Shown piece by piece: positions 21,167-32,400 of a stretch of DNA of 64,000 nucleotides. Under the pieces are notes generated by a model. That model ran no database searches and had not been told where the DNA came from. It was given only the letters and a program-made list of their open reading frames with translations. The position numbers and the translations under genes were made by a program. Each line of letters opens with the position of its first letter. Within the stretch, counting starts at the first letter, position 1. Source of the DNA: Polynucleobacter yangtzensis (lineage in GTDB: Bacteria; Pseudomonadota; Gammaproteobacteria; Burkholderiales; Burkholderiaceae); NCBI RefSeq assembly GCF_001595965.1, contig NZ_LOJI01000035.1, forward strand, positions 133,770 to 197,769, in the 5' to 3' direction.

Positions 21167-22362
21167 TATTTGCCCTCCTTCTTGCTGGCAGCATTCATGA
21201 GCTCCACAAAACGATCAAATAAATAGGCAATGTCATGAGGTCCAGGCGAGGCTTCAGGATGTCCTTGGAAACACAGTGCCGGCTTATCCTTCCAAGCCAA
21301 ACCTTGTAAAGAACCATCAAACAAAGAAACATGAGTTACACGAATATTGTCTGGCAATGTATTGGCATCAACTGCAAAACCATGGTTCTGAGAAGTAATT
21401 GCCACACGACCAGTATCCAAATCTTTCACTGGGTGGTTTGCGCCATGGTGACCAAACTTCATCTTCAACGTTTTTGCACCAGCAGCAAGACCCATAATTT
21501 GATGGCCTAAGCAGATACCAAAAGTTGGAACACCTTTTTCGATGATTTCTTTTGCCGCAGTAATTGCGTAATCACATGGACCGGGATCTCCAGGGCCATT
21601 CGAAAAGAAGACGCCATCAGGGTTCATAGCCAATACTTCAGCTGCACTAGTTTGTGCTGGCACTACCGTCAATTGACAGCCACGCTCAGCAAGCATGCGA
21701 AGAATATTGCGCTTCACACCAAAGTCATAAGCAACAACTTTCTTAACTGGCTTGCTTGTATCTAGGCCTCTATATGCAGGCTTGCCATTAGGACCGTGCA
21801 GATCCCATTCAGCTTCACGCCACTCATAAGACTTATTAGTTGTAACTACTTTAGCTAGATCTAACCCAGACATACCAGGGAAAGCCCTAGCAAGTTCAAG
21901 AGCTTTCTTACCCAAAGCCTCATAATCATCACCCAACTTGCCAGCAACGATTGCGCCTGATTGAGCGCCTTTGTCGCGCAAAATTCTGGTGAGCTTGCGA
22001 GTATCGATTCCAGCAATTCCTAAAACACCGGCTTTAGTGAGGTAGCTATCTAGAGAGTCTTCGGAGCGGAAGTTAGATACGCGTTTTGGGAGGTCTTTAA
22101 TGACTAATCCCGCTGAATGGATTTGATCGGATTCTGCATCCTGAGCGTTCACGCCGACGTTACCAATGTGTGGGTAAGTCAAAGTAACAATTTGCCGTGA
22201 ATAGCTAGGATCAGTAATGATCTCTTGATATCCAGTCAACGCTGTATTGAAAACAACTTCGCCGGTAGTTTCGCCTGGGGCGCCAATACTGAATCCGGGA
22301 AATAAGGTGCCGTCGGCTAAGGCCAACACGGCTGGGGGAAAAGAAGGAAGCAAGGGTGACAA
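21166..22362 (-). CDS. carA: Carbamoyl-phosphate synthase small subunit
   Basis: [53 protein letters not shown]; likely TTG start at 22362, 1-nt TAATG overlap with carB. Confidence 0.97.
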   Translation of the reverse strand: MSPLLPSFPPAVLALADGTLFPGFSIGAPGETTGEVVFNTALTGYQEIITDPSYSRQIVTLTYPHIGNVGVNAQDAESDQIHSAGLVIKDLPKRVSNFRSEDSLDSYLTKAGVLGIAGIDTRKLTRILRDKGAQSGAIVAGKLGDDYEALGKKALELARAFPGMSGLDLAKVVTTNKSYEWREAEWDLHGPNGKPAYRGLDTSKPVKKVVAYDFGVKRNILRMLAERGCQLTVVPAQTSAAEVLAMNPDGVFFSNGPGDPGPCDYAITAAKEIIEKGVPTFGICLGHQIMGLAAGAKTLKMKFGHHGANHPVKDLDTGRVAITSQNHGFAVDANTLPDNIRVTHVSLFDGSLQGLAWKDKPALCFQGHPEASPGPHDIAYLFDRFVELMNAASKKEGK

Positions 22363-22542
22363 ACCATCTCCAGTCCCTGCTCCATCCGACGCTCAAAACC
22401 CTCAAAAAGACCAACCCGAGGATGTTTTTGCGGGAGGTGAGTGTCTTTAAGCGCTAGGGTATTTAATTAGTTTCGAACCTTGCAATCATACCATTTCTGC
22501 TCGTAAACCCTTGAATATCCAGTCAAATGGGGCTTACAAAGG

Positions 22543-22580
22543 AAAAAGCCCCTCCAACCTGATGGCTGGCGGAGCTTTTT
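22543..22580. terminator. Rho-independent terminator (prpE 3' side)
   Basis: AAAAAGCCCCTCC ... GGAGCTTTTT imperfect stem with T tract on both strands. Confidence 0.7.
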
Positions 22581-22598
22581 GGCCAAGATTAAGGGTTT

Positions 22599-24488
22599 TT
22601 AAGCCTTAGCGCTTTGCTCAATGATGGTCTTAATTTGAGCCAATACAGTCTGGTCGTCCATGGTGCTGATATCACCAGGATCGCGACCCTCGGCAACGGC
22701 CTGGAGCGCGCGGCGCACAATCTTGCCTGAACGCGTTTTTGGCAGTGCCGTGACAATGTAAACACGACCTGGGCGAGCAATAGCGCCCAGAGTTGTATCT
22801 ACAGTTTTCATGCATTCCGCTTCTAAGGTAGCGGTATTTGAGGCGTCCTTAGGGATCACGAAAGCAATCGCAGCCTGACCTTTAAGCTTGTCCTCAATAC
22901 CTACTACTGCTACCTCTGAAATATTGGGATGGCTAGAAATGCTCTCTTCAATTTCGCGAGTACCCAAACGATGTCCGGCAACGTTAATCACGTCATCTGT
23001 TCGACCAAGAATGAAGAAGTAACCATCCTTGTCTTTGATACCCCAGTCAAAGGTCGAATAAATTAACTTGCCTGGAATAGTTTCCCAATAGGTGCTGACA
23101 AAACGCTTATCGTCACCCCAAACCGTTTGCATACAGCCTGGAGGCAATGGCCCTTCGATGGCGATAACCCCTTTTTGATCTGGACCCAACTCTTCAGATG
23201 TAGCGTCATCAAGCAACTTCATGTTGTAGCCAAATGATGGCACACCTGGTGAGCCAAATTTATGCGGCATCACTTCTACGCCACGTTGAATTGCCAGCAT
23301 CGGCCAGCCAGTCTCTGTTTGCCAGTAGTTATCGACAATCGGCTTATTAATAGCGCCATGAATCCAACTTGCAGTTGGCTCATCCAAAGGCTCGCCGGCC
23401 AAAAACAATGCACGTAATTTAGAAAGATCATGTTTAGTCAAGAATGAAGGATCTTGTTTCTTGAGCACACGAACTGCTGTTGGCGCAGAGAACATGACAG
23501 AAACTTTATATTTATCTACCAGCTCCCACCAGATACCAGCATCAGGACGCAAAGGTGTGCCCTCATACATGATTGTGGCCATACCTGAAAGTAATGGCGC
23601 ATAAATGATGTAGCTATGACCAACCACCCAGCCAATGTCTGAGGTGCAGAACATTGTCTCGCCTGGATTGCCAGTGAAAATATGCTTCATCGAAGCAGCG
23701 AGCGCAACAGCATAACCACCGGTATCGCGTTGCACGCCTTTTGGTTTTCCTGTCGTGCCGGATGTATACAAAATATAGGAGGGATGTGTAGCATCAACCC
23801 ACTCAACTGGAACGACATCGTGGAGGTGCTTTTGACGCTCAGTTGCATAATCCAGATCTCGTCCAGCAACAGTCGTGAACTCAGTTAAGCCACGGTTCAC
23901 AATCAACACTTTTGCTGGTTTGTATTCAGCTAAAGTAATTGCCTCGTCCAACAATGGCTTGTAAGGAACTGCTTTACCACCGCGAGCACCTGCTTCTGCA
24001 GTAACGATAAGCTTTGGTTTTGCATCGTCAATTCGCGAAGCAAGGCTGTGTGATGCGAAGCCGCCAAATACAACAGAGTGAATTGCGCCAATACGAGCGC
24101 AGGCCAACATTGCAAAACATGCTTCAGCAATCATTGGCATATAAATGAGCACACGATCGCCCTTTTGAATGCCGTTTGCTTTATAGATTGCAGCCATACG
24201 ATTAACTTCTTCGTATAACTCTTTAAATGTGTAAGTTTTCTCTTGATTGGTTTCTGTTGAAACGGCAACCAGAGCGATTTGATCCGGGCGATCTTTGAGG
24301 TGGCGATCTACTGCGTTGTAGCAAAGATTCGTAAGTCCACCCTCAAACCATTTTGCAAATGGCGGGTTGTTGTAGTTCAGAACCTTATCGAATGGCTTTT
24401 CCCAGTGAATTAACTGCGCTTGCTCACCCCAAAATCCGTCTGGGTCTTTAATTGAGCGTTCGTGGTGTGCTTTATAGGACATGGTCAA
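22599..24488 (-). CDS. prpE: Propionate/acetate-CoA ligase
   Basis: AMP-binding: YILYTSGTTGKPKGVQRDTGGYAVAL; GRTDDVINVAGHRLGTREIEE; ALPKTRSGKIVRR. Confidence 0.93.
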   Translation of the reverse strand: MTMSYKAHHERSIKDPDGFWGEQAQLIHWEKPFDKVLNYNNPPFAKWFEGGLTNLCYNAVDRHLKDRPDQIALVAVSTETNQEKTYTFKELYEEVNRMAAIYKANGIQKGDRVLIYMPMIAEACFAMLACARIGAIHSVVFGGFASHSLASRIDDAKPKLIVTAEAGARGGKAVPYKPLLDEAITLAEYKPAKVLIVNRGLTEFTTVAGRDLDYATERQKHLHDVVPVEWVDATHPSYILYTSGTTGKPKGVQRDTGGYAVALAASMKHIFTGNPGETMFCTSDIGWVVGHSYIIYAPLLSGMATIMYEGTPLRPDAGIWWELVDKYKVSVMFSAPTAVRVLKKQDPSFLTKHDLSKLRALFLAGEPLDEPTASWIHGAINKPIVDNYWQTETGWPMLAIQRGVEVMPHKFGSPGVPSFGYNMKLLDDATSEELGPDQKGVIAIEGPLPPGCMQTVWGDDKRFVSTYWETIPGKLIYSTFDWGIKDKDGYFFILGRTDDVINVAGHRLGTREIEESISSHPNISEVAVVGIEDKLKGQAAIAFVIPKDASNTATLEAECMKTVDTTLGAIARPGRVYIVTALPKTRSGKIVRRALQAVAEGRDPGDISTMDDQTVLAQIKTIIEQSAKA

Positions 24489-24515
24489 CCTGATTTCTTT
24501 AAAAAGTTACTGAAA

Positions 24516-25967
24516 TTACTGGCTTTTGCTCGCCCCTTTGCTGCCGTTATTACTGCTGGAAGAGGCTGAGCTGCCATTTTTCGCAGATTTTGCAAGCCCT
24601 GTCGATGCGGATTTATGCTGAGATGCAGCATTTTTTTCAGAAGAATTACCCTTAGAGGCTGTTTTTCCTGTTGTTTTGCTTGTTGTAGCAGGGGCGCACT
24701 TTGCTGTCTTGGCACCTTTCGCATTATTTGCCGGTTTTGAGCACTTAGGTGCAGGGGGCGCAGGCTTCTCTAAGCTTAAGCTGGCATTTTCTGCCATGGC
24801 GGTCGATACATCTCCAGGACGGCGATTAGTTTTAGGAATCAATACCGTAGACCCTGAACGTATTCTCATTCCCCGCGGTATGCCGTTCACTTCTCTTAGG
24901 GTGTCTACATCTACGCCCAAGGTTTTCGCCGCTTGATCCACGCTCTCAGTCCTAGAGACTTGAACAGCCGTCCATGAAGAAAGCGGTTTGTCGTATTGCT
25001 TCAAGTTAGCCTGAAAGATTTCAGCATGAGCAAATGGCAAGAGGATTTGCTGATTTGCATTACTCAGAATGACTGGTTTGTTAAATGAGGGATTGAGACT
25101 ATGAAATTCATCCGAAGGAATTTCAGCCAATTTAATTACCAGGGCTACGTCAATATCACTCCCTACATCTACTGCAACAAAGTATGGATGGTTTTCAAGG
25201 TCAGGTAACACAATGCCATACGCTTGTGGATCCAAAACAATTTGGCGATATGCCATTAACTTTGGAACATAATTTCGTGTTTCACGAGGCAAGGTCAGAC
25301 TCTCATAATCTGTTGGTAATCCGGCTGCAGCATTACGCTTCTGTGCTTTTGCAATATTCCCGGCGCCCCAGTTATATGCAGCCAATGCAAGCTCCCAGCT
25401 ACCAAATTGGTTATGCAAGCGCTGCAAGTAATCTAATGCTGCATCGGTTGATTGAACTACATCTCGCCGCTCATCCCTAAATACGTTTTGCGTTAAGCGA
25501 AAATCTTTACCGGTGGCTGGCATAAATTGCCATAAGCCCACCGCTTTTGCGCTTGACTTAGCGTGCGTAACAAATGCGCTCTCCACAAATGGGAGCAACG
25601 CAATCTCAGTTGGCATATTTCGTGCATTGACTTCTTGAACAATGTAAAACAAATAGCGCGAAGACCGTGTCATTGAACGATTAACGTAATCAGGTCTAGC
25701 AGCGAGCCAGCGGACTTGCTCAATTTCTAATGGAGTATTCATGGGCTCCATTTGGAAGCCATCACGTATGCGTATCCATAAGTTATCCGAAGGCGCGTAT
25801 ATCTTGCTGACCGATTGGTTTTTTAGGTTTACGCGAGTAGCTTTAGACGATTTTGGATTGGCCTTTGTTGGGGTGTCAGATGACCAATCTCCGGTGCCAG
25901 CACAGCCACTTAAGAAAGCAACAATCAATGCTGCATAAAGCATGCGCATCAGAAGCGATCTTTCCAA
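24516..25967 (-). CDS. mltD: Membrane-bound lytic murein transglycosylase D-like, LysM
   Basis: Lipobox SGCAG; ALLPFVESAFVTHAKSSAKAVGLWQFMPATGKDFRL; LysM-like VSRTESVDQAAKTLGVDVDTLREVNGIP; Ser/Lys-rich tail. Confidence 0.92.
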   Translation of the reverse strand: MERSLLMRMLYAALIVAFLSGCAGTGDWSSDTPTKANPKSSKATRVNLKNQSVSKIYAPSDNLWIRIRDGFQMEPMNTPLEIEQVRWLAARPDYVNRSMTRSSRYLFYIVQEVNARNMPTEIALLPFVESAFVTHAKSSAKAVGLWQFMPATGKDFRLTQNVFRDERRDVVQSTDAALDYLQRLHNQFGSWELALAAYNWGAGNIAKAQKRNAAAGLPTDYESLTLPRETRNYVPKLMAYRQIVLDPQAYGIVLPDLENHPYFVAVDVGSDIDVALVIKLAEIPSDEFHSLNPSFNKPVILSNANQQILLPFAHAEIFQANLKQYDKPLSSWTAVQVSRTESVDQAAKTLGVDVDTLREVNGIPRGMRIRSGSTVLIPKTNRRPGDVSTAMAENASLSLEKPAPPAPKCSKPANNAKGAKTAKCAPATTSKTTGKTASKGNSSEKNAASQHKSASTGLAKSAKNGSSASSSSNNGSKGASKSQ

Positions 25968-26758
25968 GCGCGGATAACTGCTAAGACGTGAGCGGGGCTT
26001 GGCAGCTCCGCCTGCCCTGAAACCTCTTTTGCCATTGCAATGACTTCAGGCTGATCGCAGCGCATAAAGGGGTTAACTTGCAGCTCTTGACCGATCGTAG
26101 TGGGAAGCGTAGGCACCCCCTGCTCTCGTAAAGATTTCGCCTGCTCTGCCCATGCAACTAAATTATGGTTATTAGGTTCAACAGCCAATGCAAAGCGAAT
26201 ATTAGATAAGGTGTATTCGTGCGTACAGTAAACCAAAGTATTTTTTGGCAACGCAGCAAACTTACTTAACGATTCACTCATCTGAGTAGGTGTGCCCTCA
26301 AACAATCTTCCGCAACCAGAGGCAAATAAAGTATCCCCACAGAACAACATAGGCTCTACAACGTTAGCCTGCATATTGGCAAAATAGGCAATATGGCTCA
26401 GGGTATGGCCCGGAACTTCAAATACTTTCAAGCTAATTCGTGGAGAAGCAATTTCAATTTTGTCGTCTTGCATTGCAACCACAGTTCGACCGGGAATGTT
26501 ATCCCCCACTGGCCCGTAGACAGGAATATGGGGTCCTAACTTTCCCAATAAGGACAGAATTCCTCCCGTATGGTCAGCATGGTGATGCGTAATTAAGATT
26601 CCCTTGAGAGCTAATTTATTTGCCTTTAGAAATTCAAGGGTCGGATCAGCATCCCCCGGATCGACAACCAATGCATTGCTACCATCGTGAATGCACCAAA
26701 TGTAGTTATCATCAAAGGCCGGTATGGGCCAGACTTGCAATAAAGTATTCTTATCCAT
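25949..26758 (-). CDS. gloB: Hydroxyacylglutathione hydrolase (glyoxalase II)
   Basis: MDKNTLLQVWPIPAFDDNYIWCI; THHHADHTGGI; start corrected to ATG at 26758. Confidence 0.96.
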   Translation of the reverse strand: MDKNTLLQVWPIPAFDDNYIWCIHDGSNALVVDPGDADPTLEFLKANKLALKGILITHHHADHTGGILSLLGKLGPHIPVYGPVGDNIPGRTVVAMQDDKIEIASPRISLKVFEVPGHTLSHIAYFANMQANVVEPMLFCGDTLFASGCGRLFEGTPTQMSESLSKFAALPKNTLVYCTHEYTLSNIRFALAVEPNNHNLVAWAEQAKSLREQGVPTLPTTIGQELQVNPFMRCDQPEVIAMAKEVSGQAELPSPAHVLAVIRAWKDRF

Positions 26759-26764
26759 GTACTC

Positions 26765-27583
26765 ATGATACCAACCCCTCCCATCCCCTCTCAGATGCCT
26801 GCACCCCCATGGAGCTCTTGGGAAAAGTGGCTCCAATCTCCGCCAGGTCGCTATGTGCTTAATTGGGAGCAGCAATGCTTTGATCAAATCGTTGCCGATG
26901 TCTTTGGGTTTCATGCTGTCCAAATTGGCTTGCCACAAATAAACACGCTTAGCGAGAATCGGATGCCACTACATGCGCTCCTGATTCATTCAAACGACAA
27001 CCGTACCCTTGCTGGTCGCTTTGACTGGCATTTAATTGAAGCCAACTCTACTGAACTCCCTTTTGCTAGCGAGAGCCTTGATTTAATAGTTCTGCCTCAT
27101 GTTTTGGAATTTGCATCTGATCCCCATCAGATACTTCGAGAAGTAGATCGAGTGCTACGACCAGAAGGTCGCCTAATCATCTCCGGCTTTAATCCAGCTA
27201 GCCTGTGGGGCGCTCGACAATATCTCAGTAGATTGATAGGAACACCTTATCTTCCAAGGGATGGTCAATTCATCAGCCTCATTCGCATTAAAGATTGGCT
27301 TGAGCTTCTCAATTTCTCTCTCGATCGCGGCCACTTTGGATGTTACAAATTTCCCCTACAGGGCGAAGCTGTTATGGGTAAGATGAATTTCCTTGAAAAA
27401 ATGGGGAATCGTTGGTGGCCAATATTTGGGGCAGTTTTCCTGGTTTCAGCTATCAAGCGCCAACAAGGAATGCGCCTCATCGGCCCAGCTTCTCTAGTCC
27501 GAATTCCGGCAATTAAGCAACTAAGCCCCGCTGCGGAGCGAAGTAATCTGCAAAAACGTCTTAAGAGAAACAATAACCAGTAA
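26765..27583 (+). CDS. Class I SAM-dependent methyltransferase (YafS-like)
   Basis: SESLDLIVLPHVLEFASDPHQILREVDRVLRPEGRLIISGFNPASLWG; divergent from gloB; start may be 26765 or in-frame ATG 26795. Confidence 0.9.
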   Translation: MIPTPPIPSQMPAPPWSSWEKWLQSPPGRYVLNWEQQCFDQIVADVFGFHAVQIGLPQINTLSENRMPLHALLIHSNDNRTLAGRFDWHLIEANSTELPFASESLDLIVLPHVLEFASDPHQILREVDRVLRPEGRLIISGFNPASLWGARQYLSRLIGTPYLPRDGQFISLIRIKDWLELLNFSLDRGHFGCYKFPLQGEAVMGKMNFLEKMGNRWWPIFGAVFLVSAIKRQQGMRLIGPASLVRIPAIKQLSPAAERSNLQKRLKRNNNQ

Positions 27584-27592
27584 ATTATTGCT

Positions 27593-28045
27593 ATGCCGCA
27601 TACCAAACATCCCCATATCGTGATCTATACCGATGGAGCCTGCAAAGGGAACCCTGGACCCGGTGGTTGGGGGGCTGTTTTGCGTTCAGGAGGGCACGAA
27701 AAACATATCCATGGCGGCGAAAAACTCACAACTAATAACCGCATGGAAATTTGTGCGGTTATTTTTGCCCTAAAGGCTTTAAAACAACGCAGTACGGTCG
27801 AGCTTTGGACTGATTCCCAATACGTCCAAAAAGGGGTTACAGAGTGGCTGGAAGGTTGGAAAAGGCGTGGTTGGAAAACAGCTAGTAAGGATCCCGTCAA
27901 AAATGCAGATCTTTGGCAGGAGCTAGACTCCCTGCTCCCAAGCCATGACATCTCCTGGCACTGGGTAAGAGGTCATAACGGCCACCCTGGGAATGAGCTG
28001 GCAGACCAATTGGCCAATAAAGGCGTCGAAGAATTTCTACCCTAG
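27593..28045 (+). CDS. rnhA: Ribonuclease HI
   Basis: [49 protein letters not shown]. Confidence 0.98.
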   Translation: MPHTKHPHIVIYTDGACKGNPGPGGWGAVLRSGGHEKHIHGGEKLTTNNRMEICAVIFALKALKQRSTVELWTDSQYVQKGVTEWLEGWKRRGWKTASKDPVKNADLWQELDSLLPSHDISWHWVRGHNGHPGNELADQLANKGVEEFLP

Positions 28046-28154
28046 GCCAACGTCCTTCGACGACCACCTTTTAAGGCATCTTATGAGAGAATGGTCCTGC
28101 TTTAAATAGCCCAGAAACAGCATATAAACCCTAGAAAACCAAAAAAACGAGTCT

Positions 28155-29468
28155 GTGTCAAAAATTGAATCCTCCCTTGATAAGTTGTTAGGCAAGCTTG
28201 TGCAACTGAAGGATGCAGGCAAGTCTCGTTTATGCGCGCTTTGGAATAAATATTTGCCTCAGGTTGATAGGCTTAAAGACATTAATTACGCCTCTTTTAA
28301 GGCGTTCATCAAACGTTTTAAGTGGCGTATTTTGATCGTTTTGATACTGCTGTATGCGGGTTCAAAAACATACGATTATTTTTTTCCAGCAGGTAAGAAA
28401 GCTGGCGGCCCTCAAACGATTACTAGTATTGTGGTCGAAAAAAAGGATGTACCACTGATCATCGAGGCAACCGGCACTATTGTCTCCAATAGTATTGTTG
28501 ATATTCGCCCTATGGTAACCAATACTGTTACTAAAATTCACATCAAAGACGGGCAGGATGTTACTGAGGGTCAGCTGCTTTTCAGTCTTGATGATCGCAA
28601 CGATAAGGCTAATTATCAAAGACTAAAGGCTTTGGCTGATGATGCTGAGAAGCAGTATTTGCGAGCAAAGGAATTGGTAGCCAAAAATTTCATATCAAAA
28701 GCAGGTCTAGAAACTTCTCTTGCAAATGCAAAATCAGCTCAAGCAGCAGCTCGTTCTGCAGAAGTGCAGCTCTCCTTCGACTCAATACGCTCCCCTATTA
28801 ATGGTCGCGCTGGGATTATTAACGTTTTTCCAGGTTCTTTTGTACAGGCAAGCAATGCAGTCATTAGTTCAACTACAGCTTCCGCCACCACCACTACCGG
28901 ATCAATGGTCACCATTACTCAATTGAACCCTATTAACGTTCAATTTGTTATTCCAGAAAAAGATATCCCAATTATTTTGGAAAACAAAAAGGCTGATGAA
29001 CCCTTAAAAGTTAAAGTTACCGTTGGCAATTCTGGCAAGACTACCTACGAAGGCCAGGTATTAGTGATTGACAACCAAGTGGACCCAGCAATTGCCGCAG
29101 TGAGAGTCAAGGCGCAAATTTCTAACGAGAAAATGGAGATCTTGCCTGGTCAATTTGCCCGCGTCTCATTAAATGCCAACACACTAAAAGACGCAATTGC
29201 AGTTCCAACACAAGCTATTGTGATTAGCCCAACAGGTCGCCTGGTATATGTTGTAGATAAGGATGATAAAGTAACCGCGAAGCCAGTAAAGGTTACATAT
29301 GAATACCAGGGCACCTCAGTAGTTACAGGTATACAAGCTGGTGACCGCATTGTTGTTGAAGGCAAGCAGAATTTACGAACTGGCAGCAAAGTACGCGAGG
29401 CTAAGGCTGGCAAAGGCCCAGCTCCTGATGCTCCTGCAAACAATAATTCTGCTACAGAGCAAAAATGA
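28155..29468 (+). CDS. RND efflux periplasmic adaptor (HlyD/MdtA-like)
   Basis: GTG start; VVEKKDVPLIIEATGTIVSNSIVDIRPMVTNTVTKIHIKDGQDVTEGQLLFSLD; FDSIRSPINGRAG. Confidence 0.93.
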   Translation: MSKIESSLDKLLGKLVQLKDAGKSRLCALWNKYLPQVDRLKDINYASFKAFIKRFKWRILIVLILLYAGSKTYDYFFPAGKKAGGPQTITSIVVEKKDVPLIIEATGTIVSNSIVDIRPMVTNTVTKIHIKDGQDVTEGQLLFSLDDRNDKANYQRLKALADDAEKQYLRAKELVAKNFISKAGLETSLANAKSAQAAARSAEVQLSFDSIRSPINGRAGIINVFPGSFVQASNAVISSTTASATTTTGSMVTITQLNPINVQFVIPEKDIPIILENKKADEPLKVKVTVGNSGKTTYEGQVLVIDNQVDPAIAAVRVKAQISNEKMEILPGQFARVSLNANTLKDAIAVPTQAIVISPTGRLVYVVDKDDKVTAKPVKVTYEYQGTSVVTGIQAGDRIVVEGKQNLRTGSKVREAKAGKGPAPDAPANNNSATEQK

Positions 29469-32400
29469 CGCTTTCTGAGTTATGTATTAGACGCCCCGTC
29501 ATGACGGTGTTGCTATCTATTGCAACCGTCATTGCTGGAAGCGTTGCGTATTTCAAAATTCCAGTAGCCGCCCTACCGAGTTTTAATACACCAATTATTT
29601 CGGTCACTGCAAGTCTGCCAGGAGCAGCTCCAGAAAATATGGCATCCGCAGTTGCGTTGCCGCTTGAGAAAGAATTCTCAACAATCGATGGCATCAAGGT
29701 CATTAGCTCAACCAATTCACTTGGCTCTACTAGCATCACCCTTGAATTCAATAATGATCGCGATATTGATAAGGCAGCGGTAGATGTGCAAGCAGCTCTC
29801 TTGCGCGCACAAAGACGCTTGCCTATTGAAATGACGGTACCGCCTTCTTATCGAAAAATTAATCCTGCAGATACCCCAGTATTAATTGTCCGCATGAGCT
29901 CTCCATCTATTAGCCTCTCGGAGATGAATGCCTATGCCGAGAATCTAATGGCGCCGAATTTATCGACTATTTCAGGCGTGTCGCAGGTTTCTGTTTACGG
30001 TGCCAAGCGCTATGCAGTTCGTGTCAGCGTAAGACCAGATGCATTAGGCAACCGCAACATTACGATGGATGAAGTGGCTGCTGCAATCAATAAAGCCAAT
30101 ACGAATAGTCCAGTTGGCACTCTAGACGGCCCACGACAACTCATTACCATCTATGCAAATCCTCAATTAGTTAAGGCAGAAGAGTTTGGCAACCTCATCA
30201 TTGCGCAGCGCAATGGATATCCAATCTATCTTAAGGATGTGGCAGATGTACAAGAAAGCTACGAGGATGTAAAAACTTTTGCCTCAGCAAAAGGCGAAAG
30301 ATCGATTGCGATTGGTATTAACAGACAACCAAATGCCAATACGGTTGAAGTGGTTGATTCGATTAAACGCTTGTTGCCCTCGCTTCAAGCGCAGATGCCT
30401 GATTCGATTCAGCTGACGCTCATCAACGATCGCTCACTCTCAATTATTGAGTCTATTCATGACGTTAATATCACCCTCCTTTTCACTATTGCATTAGTGA
30501 TTCTGGTGATATTCCTGTTCCTTAAACATGTATCAGCAACAATTATTCCATCAATTAGCCTGCCTATTTCCTTAATTGGTGCCTTTTTTGTTTTCTACTT
30601 CCTAGGCTATAGCCTAGATAACATCTCTCTATTGGGTATCACGCTAGCTGTTGGCCTAGTTGTTGACGATGCGATTGTTGTTTTAGAGAACATCATGCGT
30701 TACGTTGAGCAAGGCATGGATCCGCTTAAGGCTGCACTTAAGGGAAGTAAAGAAGTCGGCTTTACTATTGTTTCCATTTCCCTGTCCCTGGTGGCAGTCT
30801 TCATTCCGCTCTTCTTTATGGCGGGACCGATTGGCCTACTCTTCAGAGAATTTGCGGTTGTCGTTACCCTCTCCATTTTGGTTTCTGCCGTTGTTTCACT
30901 GACAGTAGTGCCTATGCTTTGCAGTCGATATTTACCAAAGCCTGACCACAAACCAAAAGAATATGGAATTACCAAGAAATTTGATCGTCTCTTCGATTGG
31001 ACTTTAAAGGGATACGTTCACTTTTTAGACTTAGCCTTAGTCAATCGCAAAAAGGTGCTGTGGGGAGCAATTAGTAGCTGCGTCATTACAGTTGCCCTCT
31101 TTGTCTATAGTCCTAAAGGTTTCTTCCCCGAAGAAGATATTGGTCAATTGCGAGTGACGGTTGAAGCCTCAGAGGACACTTCATTTAAAACGATGATTGC
31201 CTTGCAAGATCAAGCAGCCAAAATCGTTGATAGCGACCCTAACGTTGCGACATCGATTTCTATTTTGGGTGGCGGACAAAGCTCAGGGCGCAATACCGGT
31301 CGGTTCTTCATTATTTTGAAGCCAAAAGGCGAGCGTCAAAAAATGAGCAAGGTAATGGAAGGTCTTCGAACTAAGTTTAGAGAAATTCCTGGCATCCAGG
31401 TTTACATGAGCCCAGTGCAGAATTTACAACTAGGCGGACGAAGCAGTAAGAGCCGTTATCAGTTCACATTACAAAGTGTTGGCTTTGAGGGTGTAAATGA
31501 ATGGGCTGACAAGATATTACAAAAGATGCGCACCGATCCGATCTTTAGAGATGTGACAAGCGATTCGCAACTCAAGGGCCTTAACGTCAAAATTGATATT
31601 GATCGAGAAAAAGCTGCAAGCGCTGGTGTATCCATTGCCGATATACGAACAGCCCTCTACTCTTCATTTGGCGAGCGCCAAGTGTCCACCATATACACGC
31701 CAGTTAACACCTACTACGTCATTCTCGAAACGGCAGAGGATGATAGGCAGTTTGAAACAGACTTAAATAAAGTTTATGTCCGAGGCAGAGCTACTGACAA
31801 ACTCATACCCCTATCTAGCTTAGCTAGCTTTGTGAGAACGGTTGGACCAACCGCTGTAAATCATCAAGGTCAAATTCCTGCTGTAACGATTTCATTTAAC
31901 TTGGCCCCAGATGTCTTTTTGGGTGATGCAACCAAAGCGATAGATCGGTTTGTAAAAGAGGTTGACTTACCACCATCTATCATTACGAGTTATGGCGGCG
32001 ATGCCGCTGTATTTAAAGACAATCAATCGGGCCAAGTAATCTTGTTGCTGGCAGCTTTAGGTGTAATTTATATTCTGCTTGGGGTTTTATACGAGAGCTA
32101 CATACATCCACTCACCATTTTGGCTGGACTACCTTCTGCTGCTATTGGAGCCATCTTAGCACTGCGTATTTTTGGTTTTGAGCTCACTATCGTGGCTTCT
32201 ATTGGCATCCTACTTCTGATTGGTATCGTTAAGAAGAATGCGATCTTGATGATTGACTTTGCCTTAGATGCGCAACGTAATCAAGGCATGAGTCCAGAGA
32301 AAGCGATTAGAGAGGCTTGTATCTTGCGCTTTAGACCCATCATGATGACCACGATTGCCGCTTTGATGGGTGCACTGCCAATTGCACTAGGCCTTGGTGC

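Noticed and set aside
20888-21226. 112-aa plus-strand ORF
   Set aside because: Antisense to the carB N-terminus; explained by coding constraint on the other strand.
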